Counted from the stretch's first letter, positions 8,488 to 17,741 are shown. The stretch: 43,404 nt of DNA from an uncultured Bacteroidota bacterium (GCA_902515565.1 CABXVR010000010.1:1-43404), one strand, 5' to 3'. Made by a program: numbers and translations. The notes: generated by a model from the sequence alone, not told the origin.

Positions 8488-9846
8488 TTAATTTTTATAT
8501 TTTTTAAGAGCAACGATCACTTTTGGAGATAACAATAATGTTGCAAGCATTGTAGGAATTGCCATCAGTGCAAAAAAACTATCGATTAAGTTAATCATTA
8601 AACTGAGTGATGTTGTAGCTCCTAAAACTATACTCATTATGTATATGTAGTTATAATATTTCTTATTGTTTACTCCAAACAAAAAAGACATACATTTAGT
8701 CCCATAATACGAATATGTAAATAGTGATGACATACTAAAAATAACTATACAGAATAAAAGCAGGTATTTTCCAATAATTGGTATTGAATGTTCAAATGCC
8801 AAAGCAGTTAGTGTAACTCCACTAACACCTTCATTTTTCCACACTCCTGTAACTAAAATTGCTAAAGCGGTTAAAGTACATACTATTAGGGTATCAATTG
8901 CTGGACCAAGCATAGCAACTAACCCTTCTTTGATTGGGGAATTAGTTCTAGCTGCTCCGTGAGCCATTGGGGCAGTACCAATACCGGCTTCATTAGAAAA
9001 TGCACCTCGTCTTATTCCTAAAATAATTAGAGCACCTAATACTCCACCATAGACTTGTTCTCCGTTATAGTTTTCAGCAACAAATGCGTCGGTAAAAATC
9101 ATTTTTAAATATGTGGGCAAAACATCAATATTAATTATCAAAATAAACATTACACATAACATGTAAATTGCTACCATAAATGGCACTAATCTAGTGGCAA
9201 CCAAACTTATTCTTTTTAATCCTCCTAAAATCACCAAAGAAGTAACTACAATTAATACAAAACCTATAATAATATTTGAACTAAAACTAATTGTTAGACC
9301 TGAAGGTATCAATAAAATATCGTTTATAGCTTGGGTTAACTGATTAACATTAAACAACGGCAAAACCCCAACTAAACCACTTAAGCTAAACATAACTGCT
9401 AAAGGCTTCCACTTACTTCCCAAACCTTCAGTAATAAAATACATTGGACCTCCTTGAATATCTCCATTTGAATCTTTGCCTCTATACATTATCGACAAAG
9501 TTGATGTAAAGAATTTTGTAGACATTCCGATAACACCACTAATCCACATCCAAAAAATTGACCCTGGTCCTCCAATACTAATAGCAACAGCGACTCCAGC
9601 TATATTACCCATTCCAACAGTCGCAGATAGAGCGGTAGACAAGGCACCTAAATGACTAATTTGGCCTATGTCATTTTCATCATCATGCTTACCTCTTAAA
9701 ATATCTATTGCATGAAAAAAATATTTAAATTGAATTAATCTAGAATATATTAAAAGAAAAAGTCCACCACCAATCAAAATAAATAATAAGGGGAAACCCC
9801 AAAGGAATGAAGCTAAATTAGACACAAAAGATTCAATTTCACTCAT
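8488..9846 (-). CDS. Sodium:alanine symporter (AGCS family)
   Basis: Inner-membrane transporter of 452 residues with about 11 hydrophobic helices. Family hallmarks include [20 protein letters not shown] (about 68-87), [31 protein letters not shown] and the signature [20 protein letters not shown] (about 279-298). Members import alanine or glycine with Na+ or H+. The start overlaps the end of purC by 8 bases (ATGAG/TGA arrangement), making it the last gene of a phoH-purC-symporter operon. Substrate assignment is by family; other small amino acids remain possible. Confidence 0.92.
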   Translation of the reverse strand: MSEIESFVSNLASFLWGFPLLFILIGGGLFLLIYSRLIQFKYFFHAIDILRGKHDDENDIGQISHLGALSTALSATVGMGNIAGVAVAISIGGPGSIFWMWISGVIGMSTKFFTSTLSIMYRGKDSNGDIQGGPMYFITEGLGSKWKPLAVMFSLSGLVGVLPLFNVNQLTQAINDILLIPSGLTISFSSNIIIGFVLIVVTSLVILGGLKRISLVATRLVPFMVAIYMLCVMFILIINIDVLPTYLKMIFTDAFVAENYNGEQVYGGVLGALIILGIRRGAFSNEAGIGTAPMAHGAARTNSPIKEGLVAMLGPAIDTLIVCTLTALAILVTGVWKNEGVSGVTLTALAFEHSIPIIGKYLLLFCIVIFSMSSLFTYSYYGTKCMSFLFGVNNKKYYNYIYIMSIVLGATTSLSLMINLIDSFFALMAIPTMLATLLLSPKVIVALKKYKN

Positions 9847-10795
9847 AAGAATCTAAAAAATTATCTACATTAGATTGAATGCGATTGACAATACTTGAAG
9901 TATCGCTTTTTATAAAACTTTCACCCGTAATATTTTCATACAATTCTATATATCTGTCGCTAACAAGATTAACATAATCATCAGACATAACAGGAACTTT
10001 TTGATTTTCTAGTCCTTGAAAATTGTTTTGAATTAACCACTGTCTTACAAACTCTTTAGATAGTTGTTTTTGTGGCTCATCATTTTGTTGCCTCAGCTTA
10101 TAACCATCTTTATAAAAATACCTCGATGAATCAGGAGTGTGAATTTCATCAATTAAAACAATTTTACCAGAGTTAGTTTTTCCAAACTCATATTTTGTAT
10201 CAACTAATATTAAACCTCTCTGATTTGCAATTTGAGAACCTCTTTCAAATAATTTAAAAGTATAATCTTCTAAAGTTTCATAATCAGATTTTGACACGAT
10301 TCCTTTAGAAATAATATCCTCTTTTGAAATATCCTCATCATGTTCTCCAAAATCAGCCTTTGTAGCTGGAGTTATTATAGGATTGGGGAATTTATCATTT
10401 TCTTTCATTCCGTCAGGCATTTGAACACCACAAATTAAGCGTTTACCATTTTTATATTCTCTAGCCGCGTGACCAGACAAATAACCTCTTATAACCATTT
10501 CAACCTTGAAAGGTTCACAACAGTGACCAATAGCTATATTTGGGTCTGGAGTCGAAATCAACCAATTTGGAACTAAATCTTCAGTATCTTTCATCATTTT
10601 AGTAGCAATTTGATTTAAAATTTGACCTTTATAGGGGATTCCCTTTGGCATGACCACATCAAATGCTGATAGTCTATCAGAAGCAACCATTACAAGTAAA
10701 TTATTTTTCAACTTGTAAACATCTCTTACCTTTCCTTTATAAACTGAATGCTGATTTTTAAAATTAAAATCAGTTTTTATAATTGTACTATTCAT
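9839..10795 (-). CDS. purC: Phosphoribosylaminoimidazole-succinocarboxamide synthase (SAICAR synthetase)
   Basis: Cytoplasmic ATP-dependent ligase of de novo purine synthesis joining CAIR and aspartate. Recognisable segments are [20 protein letters not shown] (ATP-binding strands, about 19-38), [39 protein letters not shown] (CAIR/ATP site), [17 protein letters not shown] and [13 protein letters not shown]. At 318 residues it belongs to the longer purC form common in Bacteroidota. It starts 3 bases after phoH ends and its 3' end overlaps the symporter gene by 8 bases, so the three genes are probably one transcript. Confidence 0.95.
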   Translation of the reverse strand: MNSTIIKTDFNFKNQHSVYKGKVRDVYKLKNNLLVMVASDRLSAFDVVMPKGIPYKGQILNQIATKMMKDTEDLVPNWLISTPDPNIAIGHCCEPFKVEMVIRGYLSGHAAREYKNGKRLICGVQMPDGMKENDKFPNPIITPATKADFGEHDEDISKEDIISKGIVSKSDYETLEDYTFKLFERGSQIANQRGLILVDTKYEFGKTNSGKIVLIDEIHTPDSSRYFYKDGYKLRQQNDEPQKQLSKEFVRQWLIQNNFQGLENQKVPVMSDDYVNLVSDRYIELYENITGESFIKSDTSSIVNRIQSNVDNFLDSYE

Positions 10796-10798
10796 ATT

Positions 10799-11752
10799 TT
10801 ATTCTAAATTTTCAATATTTTTATATGCATCAATAACGTCTTTGACAAGCTTGTGACGTATGACATCATTATCATCTAAAAAAACCATTCCAACGCCTTC
10901 TACATCTTTTAAAATTAGTAAAGCTTCTTTTAATCCAGAAATTGATCGCCTAGGCAAGTCAACTTGTCCTGGATCACCAGTTAGTAAAAACTTAGCGTTT
11001 TTGCCCATCCTAGTAAGAAACATTTTCATCTGCGCATGAGTTGTATTTTGACCCTCATCTAAAATAACAAATGCATTATCTAATGTCCTCCCCCTCATAA
11101 ATGCCAGTGGTGCAATTTGGATTGTTCCTTTTTCTATGTAATCATTTAATTTTTCAGTTGGTATCATATCTCTTAAGGCATCATACAAGGGTTGCATATA
11201 AGGATCTAACTTCTCTTTTAAGTCTCCAGGTAGAAATCCGAGATTTTCTCCAGCTTCAATTGCTGGTCTTGTTAAAATAATTCTTTTAACTTCTCTATCC
11301 TTTAAAGCTTTAACAGCTAAAGCTACACCTGTGTAAGTTTTTCCTGTACCAGCTGGTCCTATTGCAAAAACCATATCATTTTTTATAATGCTATCAACAA
11401 TCTTACGTTGATTAATAGTTTTTGCTTTAATTGGTTTACCACCTACTCCGTGTAAGATTGCTCCATAGCTCTTTTTAGAAGTTCTTACATCATTAATAGA
11501 ATCACTTTTAATTAAAGCTTTTATTTCATTTTCGGAAATAGAATTATACTCTAAATAATAGTTAAAAATAATTTGAATTTTTGATTCAAATTCTAATAAT
11601 AACTTATCATCTCCGAAAACTTTAATTTCATCTCCTCTGGTTATGATTTTTAACTTGGGAAAGCTAGATTTAATAAAATCTAGATTCTTGTTTCTTAATC
11701 CAAATAATTCTTTTGGATCTATATTTTTAATTTTAATTATTTTTTCGTTCAA
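10799..11752 (-). CDS. phoH: PhoH-family ATPase
   Basis: Cytoplasmic P-loop NTPase of 317 residues of the PhoH/PhoL family, associated with RNA metabolism and phosphate or stress responses in other bacteria. It has an N-terminal KH-like region (about 1-90), Walker A GPAGTGKT (132-139), the ALTRPA-like segment IILTRPAIEAGENLGFLPGD, Walker B AFVILDEGQNTTHAQMKMF and the sensor-like FLLTGDPGQVDLP. It is the first gene of a predicted operon with purC and an alanine symporter, and is divergent from the S-adenosylmethionine hydrolase gene, an arrangement that appears conserved in flavobacteria. Biochemical role remains loosely defined for the family. Confidence 0.93.
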   Translation of the reverse strand: MNEKIIKIKNIDPKELFGLRNKNLDFIKSSFPKLKIITRGDEIKVFGDDKLLLEFESKIQIIFNYYLEYNSISENEIKALIKSDSINDVRTSKKSYGAILHGVGGKPIKAKTINQRKIVDSIIKNDMVFAIGPAGTGKTYTGVALAVKALKDREVKRIILTRPAIEAGENLGFLPGDLKEKLDPYMQPLYDALRDMIPTEKLNDYIEKGTIQIAPLAFMRGRTLDNAFVILDEGQNTTHAQMKMFLTRMGKNAKFLLTGDPGQVDLPRRSISGLKEALLILKDVEGVGMVFLDDNDVIRHKLVKDVIDAYKNIENLE

Positions 11753-11792
11753 TAGAAATTTATGTTTATTGATTTTATAGAGATGATTTTAC

Positions 11793-11800
11793 TAAATTTG
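11793..11800 (+). promoter_or_regulatory. Putative -7 promoter box for the SAM hydrolase gene
   Basis: TAAATTTG matches TAnnTTTG and lies 58 bases before the start codon at 11859. A TTG occurs at 11769-11771, giving a 21-base spacer, slightly longer than the usual 17-19. Confidence 0.4.
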
Positions 11801-11858
11801 TAATAAATGTACATAATTTTAAATCATATATTTTAAAAAAAATATTAACAATTTATAA

Positions 11859-12689
11859 ATGTCAATAATAACGTTAACCACAGATTTTGGAATAAAAGAT
11901 CACTTTATAGCAAATATAAAGGGTGCTGTTTTGTCAGAAATTCCTGAAGTTAATATTGTTGATATATCGCATCAAATATCTCCGTTTAATATTTTAGAAG
12001 CTGCCTATATAATTCAAAACTCATACAGAAGTTTTCCATTAGGTACAATTCATATAATTGGTGTTGATTCTGAGTTAAACCCAGAAAACAAACATTTAGT
12101 AGTAAAATTTGAAGGTCAATATTTTATATGCGCTGATAATGGAATAATGAGTATGGCTTGTTTAAACATTGAGCCTGAAAAAATTGTTGAAATTAATATT
12201 CATGATAAATTAATTACAAATTTCAGTGTTCTAGATGTATTTGTAAAAGTTGCTTGCCATATCTCCAGAGGAGGTAAACTAGAAGTTATAGGTAAAGCCA
12301 TTAGTAAAATTAAGTCTGTAAAAAATCTTACTCCATTTATTAATGAGTCTAAAAATCAAATTATTGGAAACGTTATTTATATAGATAATTACGGAAATGT
12401 TATCACCAACATCACAAAATCATTTTTTAAAGAAGTTTCAAAATCAAGAGAATTTGAGATTTCAGTTAGAAATTACAAGTTTAAAAAAATCCATTCAAAA
12501 TATAGCGACATTGTAAATTTTTCAATTGATGAAAGTAAAAGAAATAATGATGGGCAAGCGTTAGCAATATTTAACTCTAGCTTAAATTTAGAGATTGCAA
12601 TCTATAAAAGTAACCCGGTAAATTTTGGGACTGCCGCATCATTAATGGGACTTAATATTTTAGATACAGTTACTGTAAACTTCAAATAG
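11859..12689 (+). CDS. S-adenosyl-L-methionine hydrolase (adenosine-forming), DUF62 family
   Basis: A 276-residue member of the SAM hydroxide adenosyltransferase/fluorinase fold family, expected to cleave SAM to adenosine and methionine. Landmarks are the N-terminal ITLTTDFGIKDHFIANIKG with the conserved Asp (D9), IVDISHQISPFNILEAAYII (about 34-53), the TIHIIGVDSELNP segment and the C-terminal-domain IGNVIYIDNYGNVITNI. Chlorinase/fluorinase activity is rare and not suggested by context. The gene is divergent from phoH and followed 84 bases later by dnaN, which has its own promoter-like box. Confidence 0.88.
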   Translation: MSIITLTTDFGIKDHFIANIKGAVLSEIPEVNIVDISHQISPFNILEAAYIIQNSYRSFPLGTIHIIGVDSELNPENKHLVVKFEGQYFICADNGIMSMACLNIEPEKIVEINIHDKLITNFSVLDVFVKVACHISRGGKLEVIGKAISKIKSVKNLTPFINESKNQIIGNVIYIDNYGNVITNITKSFFKEVSKSREFEISVRNYKFKKIHSKYSDIVNFSIDESKRNNDGQALAIFNSSLNLEIAIYKSNPVNFGTAASLMGLNILDTVTVNFK

Positions 12690-12740
12690 TTATAAAAAAA
12701 ACTGTTAATAAGTTTCTTTCCTTTATTTATCTGTTTACGA

Positions 12741-12748
12741 TATATTTG
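12741..12748 (+). promoter_or_regulatory. Putative -7 promoter box for dnaN
   Basis: TATATTTG matches TAnnTTTG and lies 25 bases before the dnaN ATG, leaving a leader of roughly 18-20 bases. A -33 TTG is not evident. Confidence 0.42.
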
Positions 12749-12773
12749 TAACTATAAATCTAAATTTCCAAAT

Positions 12774-13892
12774 ATGAAATTTATTGTTTCTAGCGTAGCG
12801 CTTCTTAAGAAATTACAAATTGTTGGTGGAGTTATTAATTCTTCTAACACAATACCTGTCCTTGATCATTTTCTTTTTGAACTAGAAAATTCTAGTTTAA
12901 CAATTACTGCAAGTGATCTTGAGACTACTATGAGCACTACAATTGATGTAGACAGTGAAAGTAAAGGTAAATTAGCAATACCATCTAAACTACTTTTAGA
13001 TACCTTAAAAACGTTTCCAGAGCAACCTCTAACATTTGTTATACTTGAAAATAACATAATTGAAATTAATTCCAATCATGGAAAGTATGCATTGGCATAT
13101 TCAGACGGAGAACAATTCCCTAAAACAATACAACTAGACAATCCCTCTTCAACCAAACTCTCTAGTGATGTTTTACTTAAAGCAATTAATAATACTTTAT
13201 TTGCTGCTGGCAATGATGATTTAAGACCTGTTATGAGTGGTGTGTTTTTTCAATTGTCTAACAATAATTTAACTTTTGTTGCTACTGATGCACATAAACT
13301 AGTTAAATATACAAGATCTGATTTTTCAGCATCTGAAACTGCAGAATTTATAATGCCTAAAAAGCCACTAAATCTACTTAAGACTATTTTAGGTGATAAA
13401 GAATATGAAGTGGCGGTTGAGTACAATAATTCAAATGCTAAATTTATTTTACCTGAAACATTAATAATATGTAGATTAATTGATGGCAATTATCCCAACT
13501 ATGAAGCTGTAATACCAAAAGAAAATCCTAATGTCTTAACAATTGATAGAGTTCAGTTTTTAAATTCAGTTAAAAGAGTTTCAATTTTTTCTAACAAAAC
13601 AACTCATCAAATAAGGCTTAGAGCTGCTGGTGCTGAACTAAATATTTCTGCAGAAGACTTAGATTTTAGTAATAAGGCTGAGGAGAGATTAACATGTGAT
13701 TATCAAGGTGATGATATACAGATTGGATTTAATTCTAGGTTTCTGTTAGAAATGTTGAATAATCTTGAATCATCTGAAATAAGGCTTGAAATGAGCTTAC
13801 CTAATAGAGCCGGAATTTTAAAACCAACAACTGGGAATGCAGATGGCGAAAGCATAACAATGTTAGTTATGCCAGTTATGCTTAATAGTTAA
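12774..13892 (+). CDS. dnaN: DNA polymerase III beta subunit (sliding clamp)
   Basis: The ring-shaped processivity factor of the replicative polymerase, 372 residues, the normal length for the family. The three clamp domains are readable: N-terminal MKFIVSSVALLKKLQIVGGV with NTIPVLDHFLFELENSSLTI, central RPVMSGVFFQLSNNNLTFVA with TDAHKLVKY, and C-terminal FNSRFLLEMLNN with the closing ITMLVMPVML. The C-terminal strand forms part of the hydrophobic peptide-binding groove. It is not next to dnaA or gyrB here, which is usual in Bacteroidota. It converges with a short exported-protein gene after a 2-base gap. Confidence 0.97.
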   Translation: MKFIVSSVALLKKLQIVGGVINSSNTIPVLDHFLFELENSSLTITASDLETTMSTTIDVDSESKGKLAIPSKLLLDTLKTFPEQPLTFVILENNIIEINSNHGKYALAYSDGEQFPKTIQLDNPSSTKLSSDVLLKAINNTLFAAGNDDLRPVMSGVFFQLSNNNLTFVATDAHKLVKYTRSDFSASETAEFIMPKKPLNLLKTILGDKEYEVAVEYNNSNAKFILPETLIICRLIDGNYPNYEAVIPKENPNVLTIDRVQFLNSVKRVSIFSNKTTHQIRLRAAGAELNISAEDLDFSNKAEERLTCDYQGDDIQIGFNSRFLLEMLNNLESSEIRLEMSLPNRAGILKPTTGNADGESITMLVMPVMLNS

Positions 13893-13894
13893 TT

Positions 13895-14542
13895 TTATTT
13901 TTTAAATACAACTAATCTAGCTTTATAACCTGTTGTTATCAACCATTTATTATTAGACAAATTAACTCCGTTTTCATCGAAAACACTAAGCTGAGCTGTG
14001 TTAGGGCTGGATTCACCTTCATTTAAAGCTACAAATTCAATATTATTATAACCTTCAATAAGATCAATATCAATTGTGTAGTAACTTCCAGTTAAAGTGA
14101 TATTGGGGTGTATAACTATGTTATTTAATAATAATTTAATTCTATCACCATCAACATATTCATGATCTCTACATTTGATTATTATATATTTTGAATCTGT
14201 TTCTAATTCTCCTAGGTAATAATCCTTTCTAAATTTTGTTGAAGTAGAATTACCCTCTTTAAAAGTTTGTTTTATATCCCATGTTGGTGTTACTAAATCA
14301 GTCTTTTTAGTTATATCTAAATCAGGTTTTTTTAACGCATTATTTAAATTATAATTAAAAAAAGGAACAACTAATTTATTAGTTAAACCCCTAACTAGAG
14401 GTACTTTAACAGGAAATGTGTTTATTGGAATTTCATTGTCCTCTAACGATTTAATAATTAATGTTTTAACAGAGGTATCTTGTTGAGAATAAGACAAGTA
14501 GTTTACGTAAATAAATATTAATAAAAAAAGTTTATATCTCAT
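13895..14542 (-). CDS. Exported hypothetical protein with C-terminal beta domain
   Basis: A 215-residue protein with a signal peptide (MRYKLFLLIFIYVNYLSYSQ) and a mature part that looks mostly beta. The C-terminal half contains DGDRIKLLLNNIVIHPNITL, IDIDLIEGYNNIEFVALNEG and ESSPNTAQLSVFDENG, a pattern seen in several secreted flavobacterial proteins with an apparent immunoglobulin-like or jelly-roll beta-sandwich. No catalytic motif is visible. The gene converges with dnaN after 2 bases and is divergent from the TauE/SafE gene. Function is unknown; envelope or extracellular location is inferred from the signal peptide. Confidence 0.65.
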   Translation of the reverse strand: MRYKLFLLIFIYVNYLSYSQQDTSVKTLIIKSLEDNEIPINTFPVKVPLVRGLTNKLVVPFFNYNLNNALKKPDLDITKKTDLVTPTWDIKQTFKEGNSTSTKFRKDYYLGELETDSKYIIIKCRDHEYVDGDRIKLLLNNIVIHPNITLTGSYYTIDIDLIEGYNNIEFVALNEGESSPNTAQLSVFDENGVNLSNNKWLITTGYKARLVVFKK

Positions 14543-14559
14543 TAAGTAAATAATAATTC

Positions 14560-14567
14560 TAAATTTG
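14560..14567 (+). promoter_or_regulatory. Putative -7 promoter box for the TauE/SafE gene
   Basis: TAAATTTG matches TAnnTTTG and lies 63 bases before the start codon at 14631. No -33 TTG is apparent, so support is moderate. Confidence 0.3.
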
Positions 14568-14630
14568 TTAAAGATATTTAAAATTATCGTTTTGAAAATT
14601 TATATTAACATATATTTAATATTGCTATAG

Positions 14631-15431
14631 ATGGATATAAATATAATATTGGGCTATATAGGAGCTCTTTTTGTTGGAATAACTTTAGGTCTGATAGGAA
14701 GTGGGGGCTCAATTTTGTCTCTTCCAATATTTGTTTATTTATTTGGTTTAAATCCAATCATAGCTTCTGCTTATTCATTATTTACTGTAGGTATTACCTC
14801 ATTAATTGGTTCAATAAAAAATATAAAATATAAACTTATAGACATTAACACTGTACTATACTTTTCATTCTCAGCTGCTATTTCAGTTTATATCACAAGA
14901 AAATATTTAATTGAGTTAATCCCAGATGAAATTATTTCTATTGGAACCTTAATAATTACTAAAGAAAAATTTTTAATGCTATTTTTTTCTCTTTTGATAT
15001 ATTTTGCTGGAATAGCTATGATTAAAAAAAGAATTGATAAAAGTCAAAATCTAAGAAGAAAGTCAAAATATGACAAAGTTTTAATTCTTGTCGAAGGTGC
15101 TGTTGTAGGAGTTATTACAGGACTTGTGGGTGCAGGAGGTGGGTTTATTATAATTCCTGTATTAGTTCTTTTTAGTAAGCTTAATATGAAGAATGCGATT
15201 GCGACATCTTTAGTTATAATTTCTATAAAGTCTTTAATTGGTTTTATTGGAGATATTGAAAACCATACAATAAATTGGGAGTTTTTAATAAGGTTCTCAT
15301 TAATTTCAATTTTAGGAATTTATATAGGCCAAGCAATAGGCTTAAAAATTGATGGAAGCAAACTAAAAAAAGGATTTGGCTACTTTATAATTATCGTAGC
15401 TAGTTCTGTAATTCTTAAAGAAATATATTAG
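14631..15431 (+). CDS. TauE/SafE-family sulfite/anion exporter-like permease
   Basis: Inner-membrane protein of 266 residues with about eight helices. The internal duplication typical of the family is clear: GLIGSGGSILSLPIFVYLFG (about 21-40) in the first half and GLVGAGGGFIIIPVLVLFSK (about 164-183) in the second, each followed by an A(I/T)S helix. Members transport sulfite, sulfoacetate or other small anions. Nothing in the neighbourhood (no sulfur genes) specifies the substrate. It is a single gene, divergent from an exported protein and convergent with the outer-membrane-type gene after 3 bases. Confidence 0.88.
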   Translation: MDINIILGYIGALFVGITLGLIGSGGSILSLPIFVYLFGLNPIIASAYSLFTVGITSLIGSIKNIKYKLIDINTVLYFSFSAAISVYITRKYLIELIPDEIISIGTLIITKEKFLMLFFSLLIYFAGIAMIKKRIDKSQNLRRKSKYDKVLILVEGAVVGVITGLVGAGGGFIIIPVLVLFSKLNMKNAIATSLVIISIKSLIGFIGDIENHTINWEFLIRFSLISILGIYIGQAIGLKIDGSKLKKGFGYFIIIVASSVILKEIY

Positions 15432-15434
15432 CAA

Positions 15435-16253
15435 TTAAAAGCTCCATAAATAACCAAATGCTAAGTTATACTGAATAAAAAAAAAGTTTTGACTAGCAGT
15501 GTCGGATTTATTAGCAGTAGTTCTAATTGCAGGCAGTGATGTATATCCTCCTTTAAATTCTGTCTGAACAAAGAAGTTTTTAAATAAACTCACATTTAAG
15601 CCCATTAAAGCATGGACTCCATAACCAGATAAATAAAAATTATCATTTCGATCATTAGTTAATAATTTAGCATTAGTTTTAGGTAACATAAACCCAAGAC
15701 CCAGACCGGTAATTGAAGAAAACTTAATATTGTTTTGATCAAGAAACATATTATGTTTTCGTATTTCGAAATTTATATAATTTAATCCATCACTGTGTTC
15801 GTATTGTAAAAATCCGTCACTTATAGGAAGCAGAGTATTGTCATATACACCATCATATACAGTGCCAGAGTTTTCAATAAATCCTGAAATTCTAGAAAGC
15901 TGGTCTTGCTCCAATACATATTTCATATGATCTATTCCAAAAGAAATATCTATATTATCTTTTATAAAATAACCAACTCTAAAATTATATTGTGGTATGG
16001 TCATTGAAGATGGATTCAAATATTTATCAAGTGTAAATGCAGTTTGTCTGTCTTGAGCGGTTGCATTATGAATTGTAAAATTATAATTATCTCCTTTAAA
16101 ATGAATATCAGACTTAGAATACCATGACCAGTTCCAACCCCAGTATGAATAAACATCTCCTTTGTTATAGTCTCCTGTATTTTGAGCTGAAGAATTTGCA
16201 AAAAATATAATTGAAAAACATAATAAAAGAAACTTGGTTGGTTGGATATTCAT
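15435..16253 (-). CDS. Putative outer-membrane beta-barrel protein
   Basis: A 272-residue protein with a signal peptide ending in ANSSAQ and a C-terminus YNLAFGYLWSF whose final aromatic residue is typical of outer-membrane barrel proteins. The body alternates short amphipathic strands such as YNFRVGYFIKDNIDISFGID and GVHALMGLNVSLFKNFFVQT, with an early Trp/Tyr-rich segment (YSYWGWNWSWYSKSDIHF) that may sit at the membrane surface. No specific family function is recognised. It ends 3 bases from the convergent TauE/SafE gene and has a -7 box 23 bases upstream of its ATG. Confidence 0.72.
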   Translation of the reverse strand: MNIQPTKFLLLCFSIIFFANSSAQNTGDYNKGDVYSYWGWNWSWYSKSDIHFKGDNYNFTIHNATAQDRQTAFTLDKYLNPSSMTIPQYNFRVGYFIKDNIDISFGIDHMKYVLEQDQLSRISGFIENSGTVYDGVYDNTLLPISDGFLQYEHSDGLNYINFEIRKHNMFLDQNNIKFSSITGLGLGFMLPKTNAKLLTNDRNDNFYLSGYGVHALMGLNVSLFKNFFVQTEFKGGYTSLPAIRTTANKSDTASQNFFFIQYNLAFGYLWSF

Positions 16254-16275
16254 TATATTTTAATAAAATTCTCGG

Positions 16276-16283
16276 CAAATATA
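16276..16283 (-). promoter_or_regulatory. Putative -7 promoter box for the outer-membrane protein gene
   Basis: The minus strand reads TATATTTG, matching TAnnTTTG, ending 22 bases upstream of the start codon at 16253. No -33 TTG at standard spacing. Confidence 0.42.
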
Positions 16284-16448
16284 GTTTATAGTTAACATAT
16301 AATACGACAAACGAAGGATGTTTTACATAATAATTTATTATGGAAGTATTACAACAATTAACTTTGGTCATTAATAGGATAAATTTAAAAACAAATCATT
16401 AGGCGCATCTTGAGTTAAAAAGAGATAGTTTAAATTTTATTTAAAATT

Positions 16449-16466
16449 TTGTATATTGATATACAA
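16449..16466. promoter_or_regulatory. Perfect 18-base palindrome upstream of lipoprotein pair (possible operator)
   Basis: TTGTATAT-TG-ATATACAA is a perfect inverted repeat with 8-base arms and a 2-base centre, lying 18 bases before the start codon at 16485. Its size and position fit a repressor or activator binding site overlapping the promoter of the two-gene lipoprotein operon. A transcription role is inferred; AT-rich palindromes of this length do occur by chance, but rarely. Confidence 0.4.
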
Positions 16467-16484
16467 TCAACTAATTAAAATATT

Positions 16485-17054
16485 ATGAAAAAATTTAAAA
16501 CAATTTTTACAATTTTATTATTTGCTACTATTATATATTCATGTAATAATTCTACTGGTATTATAGTAAGTGATGAAGAAAATGCAAAGTTTCAAGCTCA
16601 AATTGAAACTTTCAAAACATTTACAAATGGATTCTTAAATGAAGATATTGACCTTCTGATGAGTGTGATGGCCGATTCTGTACAATGGAGTCCTCCAAAT
16701 TATAATGGAAATCAACTTATAGACTCTGATGGCTTACGTGCTGCTGGAATAAGTTATTTTGAAGGTTTTGACGGAATAACTTTCAACGAAGGTGATGGTT
16801 TAGTAGGATCTGACAATGCATATTGGTCTGGCTCACTTTACTCTGCAGGTGAAACTAACACAGATCCTAGCGTAATGAGAGTTTATGGAACATGGTCAAT
16901 GACTCATACAGAAACAGGTGCTCCAGTTTCCAATAAATGGTATGGCGTTTTAACGTTTAACGAAGATGGCAAAATTGCTGTTTTTTCTGATTGGATGGAT
17001 GTAAATGGTATGCAAGTACAAGTAAATAATTATGTAGAATCTAATAAACAATAG
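16485..17054 (+). CDS. NTF2/SnoaL-like lipoprotein
   Basis: A 189-residue lipoprotein: MKKFKTIFTILLFATIIYSC gives a lipobox ending at C20. The mature domain (about 35-180) has the NTF2-like layout: an initial helix (AQIETFKTFTNGFLNEDIDL LMSVMADSVQWSPP split here for length), a middle strand MRVYGTWSMTHTETG and a final WYGVLTFNEDGKIAVFSDW strand pair. Such domains form a cone-shaped pocket for small ligands or simple isomerase/hydrolase chemistry; no catalytic residues are assignable. It precedes a Met/Trp-rich lipoprotein gene by 2 bases, and a diverged paralogue lies at 24363. A palindrome sits just upstream. Confidence 0.72.
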   Translation: MKKFKTIFTILLFATIIYSCNNSTGIIVSDEENAKFQAQIETFKTFTNGFLNEDIDLLMSVMADSVQWSPPNYNGNQLIDSDGLRAAGISYFEGFDGITFNEGDGLVGSDNAYWSGSLYSAGETNTDPSVMRVYGTWSMTHTETGAPVSNKWYGVLTFNEDGKIAVFSDWMDVNGMQVQVNNYVESNKQ

Positions 17055-17056
17055 CT

Positions 17057-17692
17057 ATGAAAAATTTTATATCAATAATTTTATTTACTGCATTACTTTT
17101 TAGTTGTAATAACTCTGCAGTAAACAATCTAGTCGATTCTGTGACTACTGAACCTGACGGTCCTCATACATCTGTAGAATGGCGAGTTTGGGCGTATAGT
17201 ACAGCTGCTCCATCATTTATTGCTGAAAATTGTTCAGTAATGGCAATGGACGGTACAATGCTTAGAGTAGGAACTAATGGATGGACTGCGATGGCTGCCA
17301 ATCCTCGAGGAATGTCTGATCCTGAAAATGGATGGAAAGATCCACATGAAGCAATGCCAATGGTTGGAGATGGTCCAGCAATGCAATGGGCAATGGCTTA
17401 TATGGGTGGAAAAACACCAAAAATGGATACAGATGGATGGGCATGGATGTTACATGGAGATATGGGTGAAGACAATACTAAACACCTTGTTTTTAACGAA
17501 GAAGATGCTGCTGAAGGTCAATGGATAGAATCTGGAGCGCATTTAATGTTATTTCCAAAAGATCCCGCTTCATTAGATGGTCAAACTACAGATTTCAATA
17601 CTGGAGCTCCTTACGTGATGTTTAAGGGTACTGGATATGATCATTTAATGATACCTGTTGAAGGATATTACGATTATCAAGATCCAAAGTAA
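17057..17692 (+). CDS. Met/Trp-rich lipoprotein of unknown function
   Basis: A 211-residue protein with a lipoprotein signal (MKNFISIILFTALLFSC, Cys17). After a short linker the domain begins at VEWRVWAYSTAAPSFIAENC and continues through ENGWKDPHEAMPMVGDGPAM, WMLHGDMGEDNTKHLVF and PYVMFKGTGYDHLMIPVEGY. It is strikingly rich in methionine and tryptophan (for example AMQWAMAYMGGKTPKM). I do not recognise a named family. It is co-transcribed with the NTF2-like lipoprotein (2-base gap) and followed by a strong hairpin terminator. Met/His clusters would permit metal binding, but that is speculation. Confidence 0.68.
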   Translation: MKNFISIILFTALLFSCNNSAVNNLVDSVTTEPDGPHTSVEWRVWAYSTAAPSFIAENCSVMAMDGTMLRVGTNGWTAMAANPRGMSDPENGWKDPHEAMPMVGDGPAMQWAMAYMGGKTPKMDTDGWAWMLHGDMGEDNTKHLVFNEEDAAEGQWIESGAHLMLFPKDPASLDGQTTDFNTGAPYVMFKGTGYDHLMIPVEGYYDYQDPK

Positions 17693-17711
17693 ACAAACTT
17701 AATATTTAGAT

Positions 17712-17741
17712 AAAAAACCCGTAAGTACTACGGGTTTTTTT
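17712..17741. terminator. Bidirectional intrinsic terminator
   Basis: AAAAAACCCGTA and TACGGGTTTTTT form a perfect 12-base-pair stem around the loop AGTAC, with A and T tracts on both sides. It lies 20 bases after the lipoprotein operon and 25 bases beyond the stop of the convergent ammonia-lyase gene, so it can serve both. Confidence 0.9.

Noticed and set aside
16016-16371. Two minus-strand frames overlapping the start of the outer-membrane protein gene
   Set aside because: They are out-of-frame shadows; one lacks any protein-like features and the other consists of intergenic sequence.
16340-16402. 20-codon plus-strand reading frame (MEVLQQLTLVINRINLKTNH) between divergent genes
   Set aside because: Too short, no ribosome site, no similarity or regulatory logic; chance frame in AT-rich DNA.
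17277-17528. 83-residue frame inside the Met/Trp-rich lipoprotein gene
   Set aside because: It is a second reading frame of the same GG-rich codons, and the main frame has a signal peptide and operon context.
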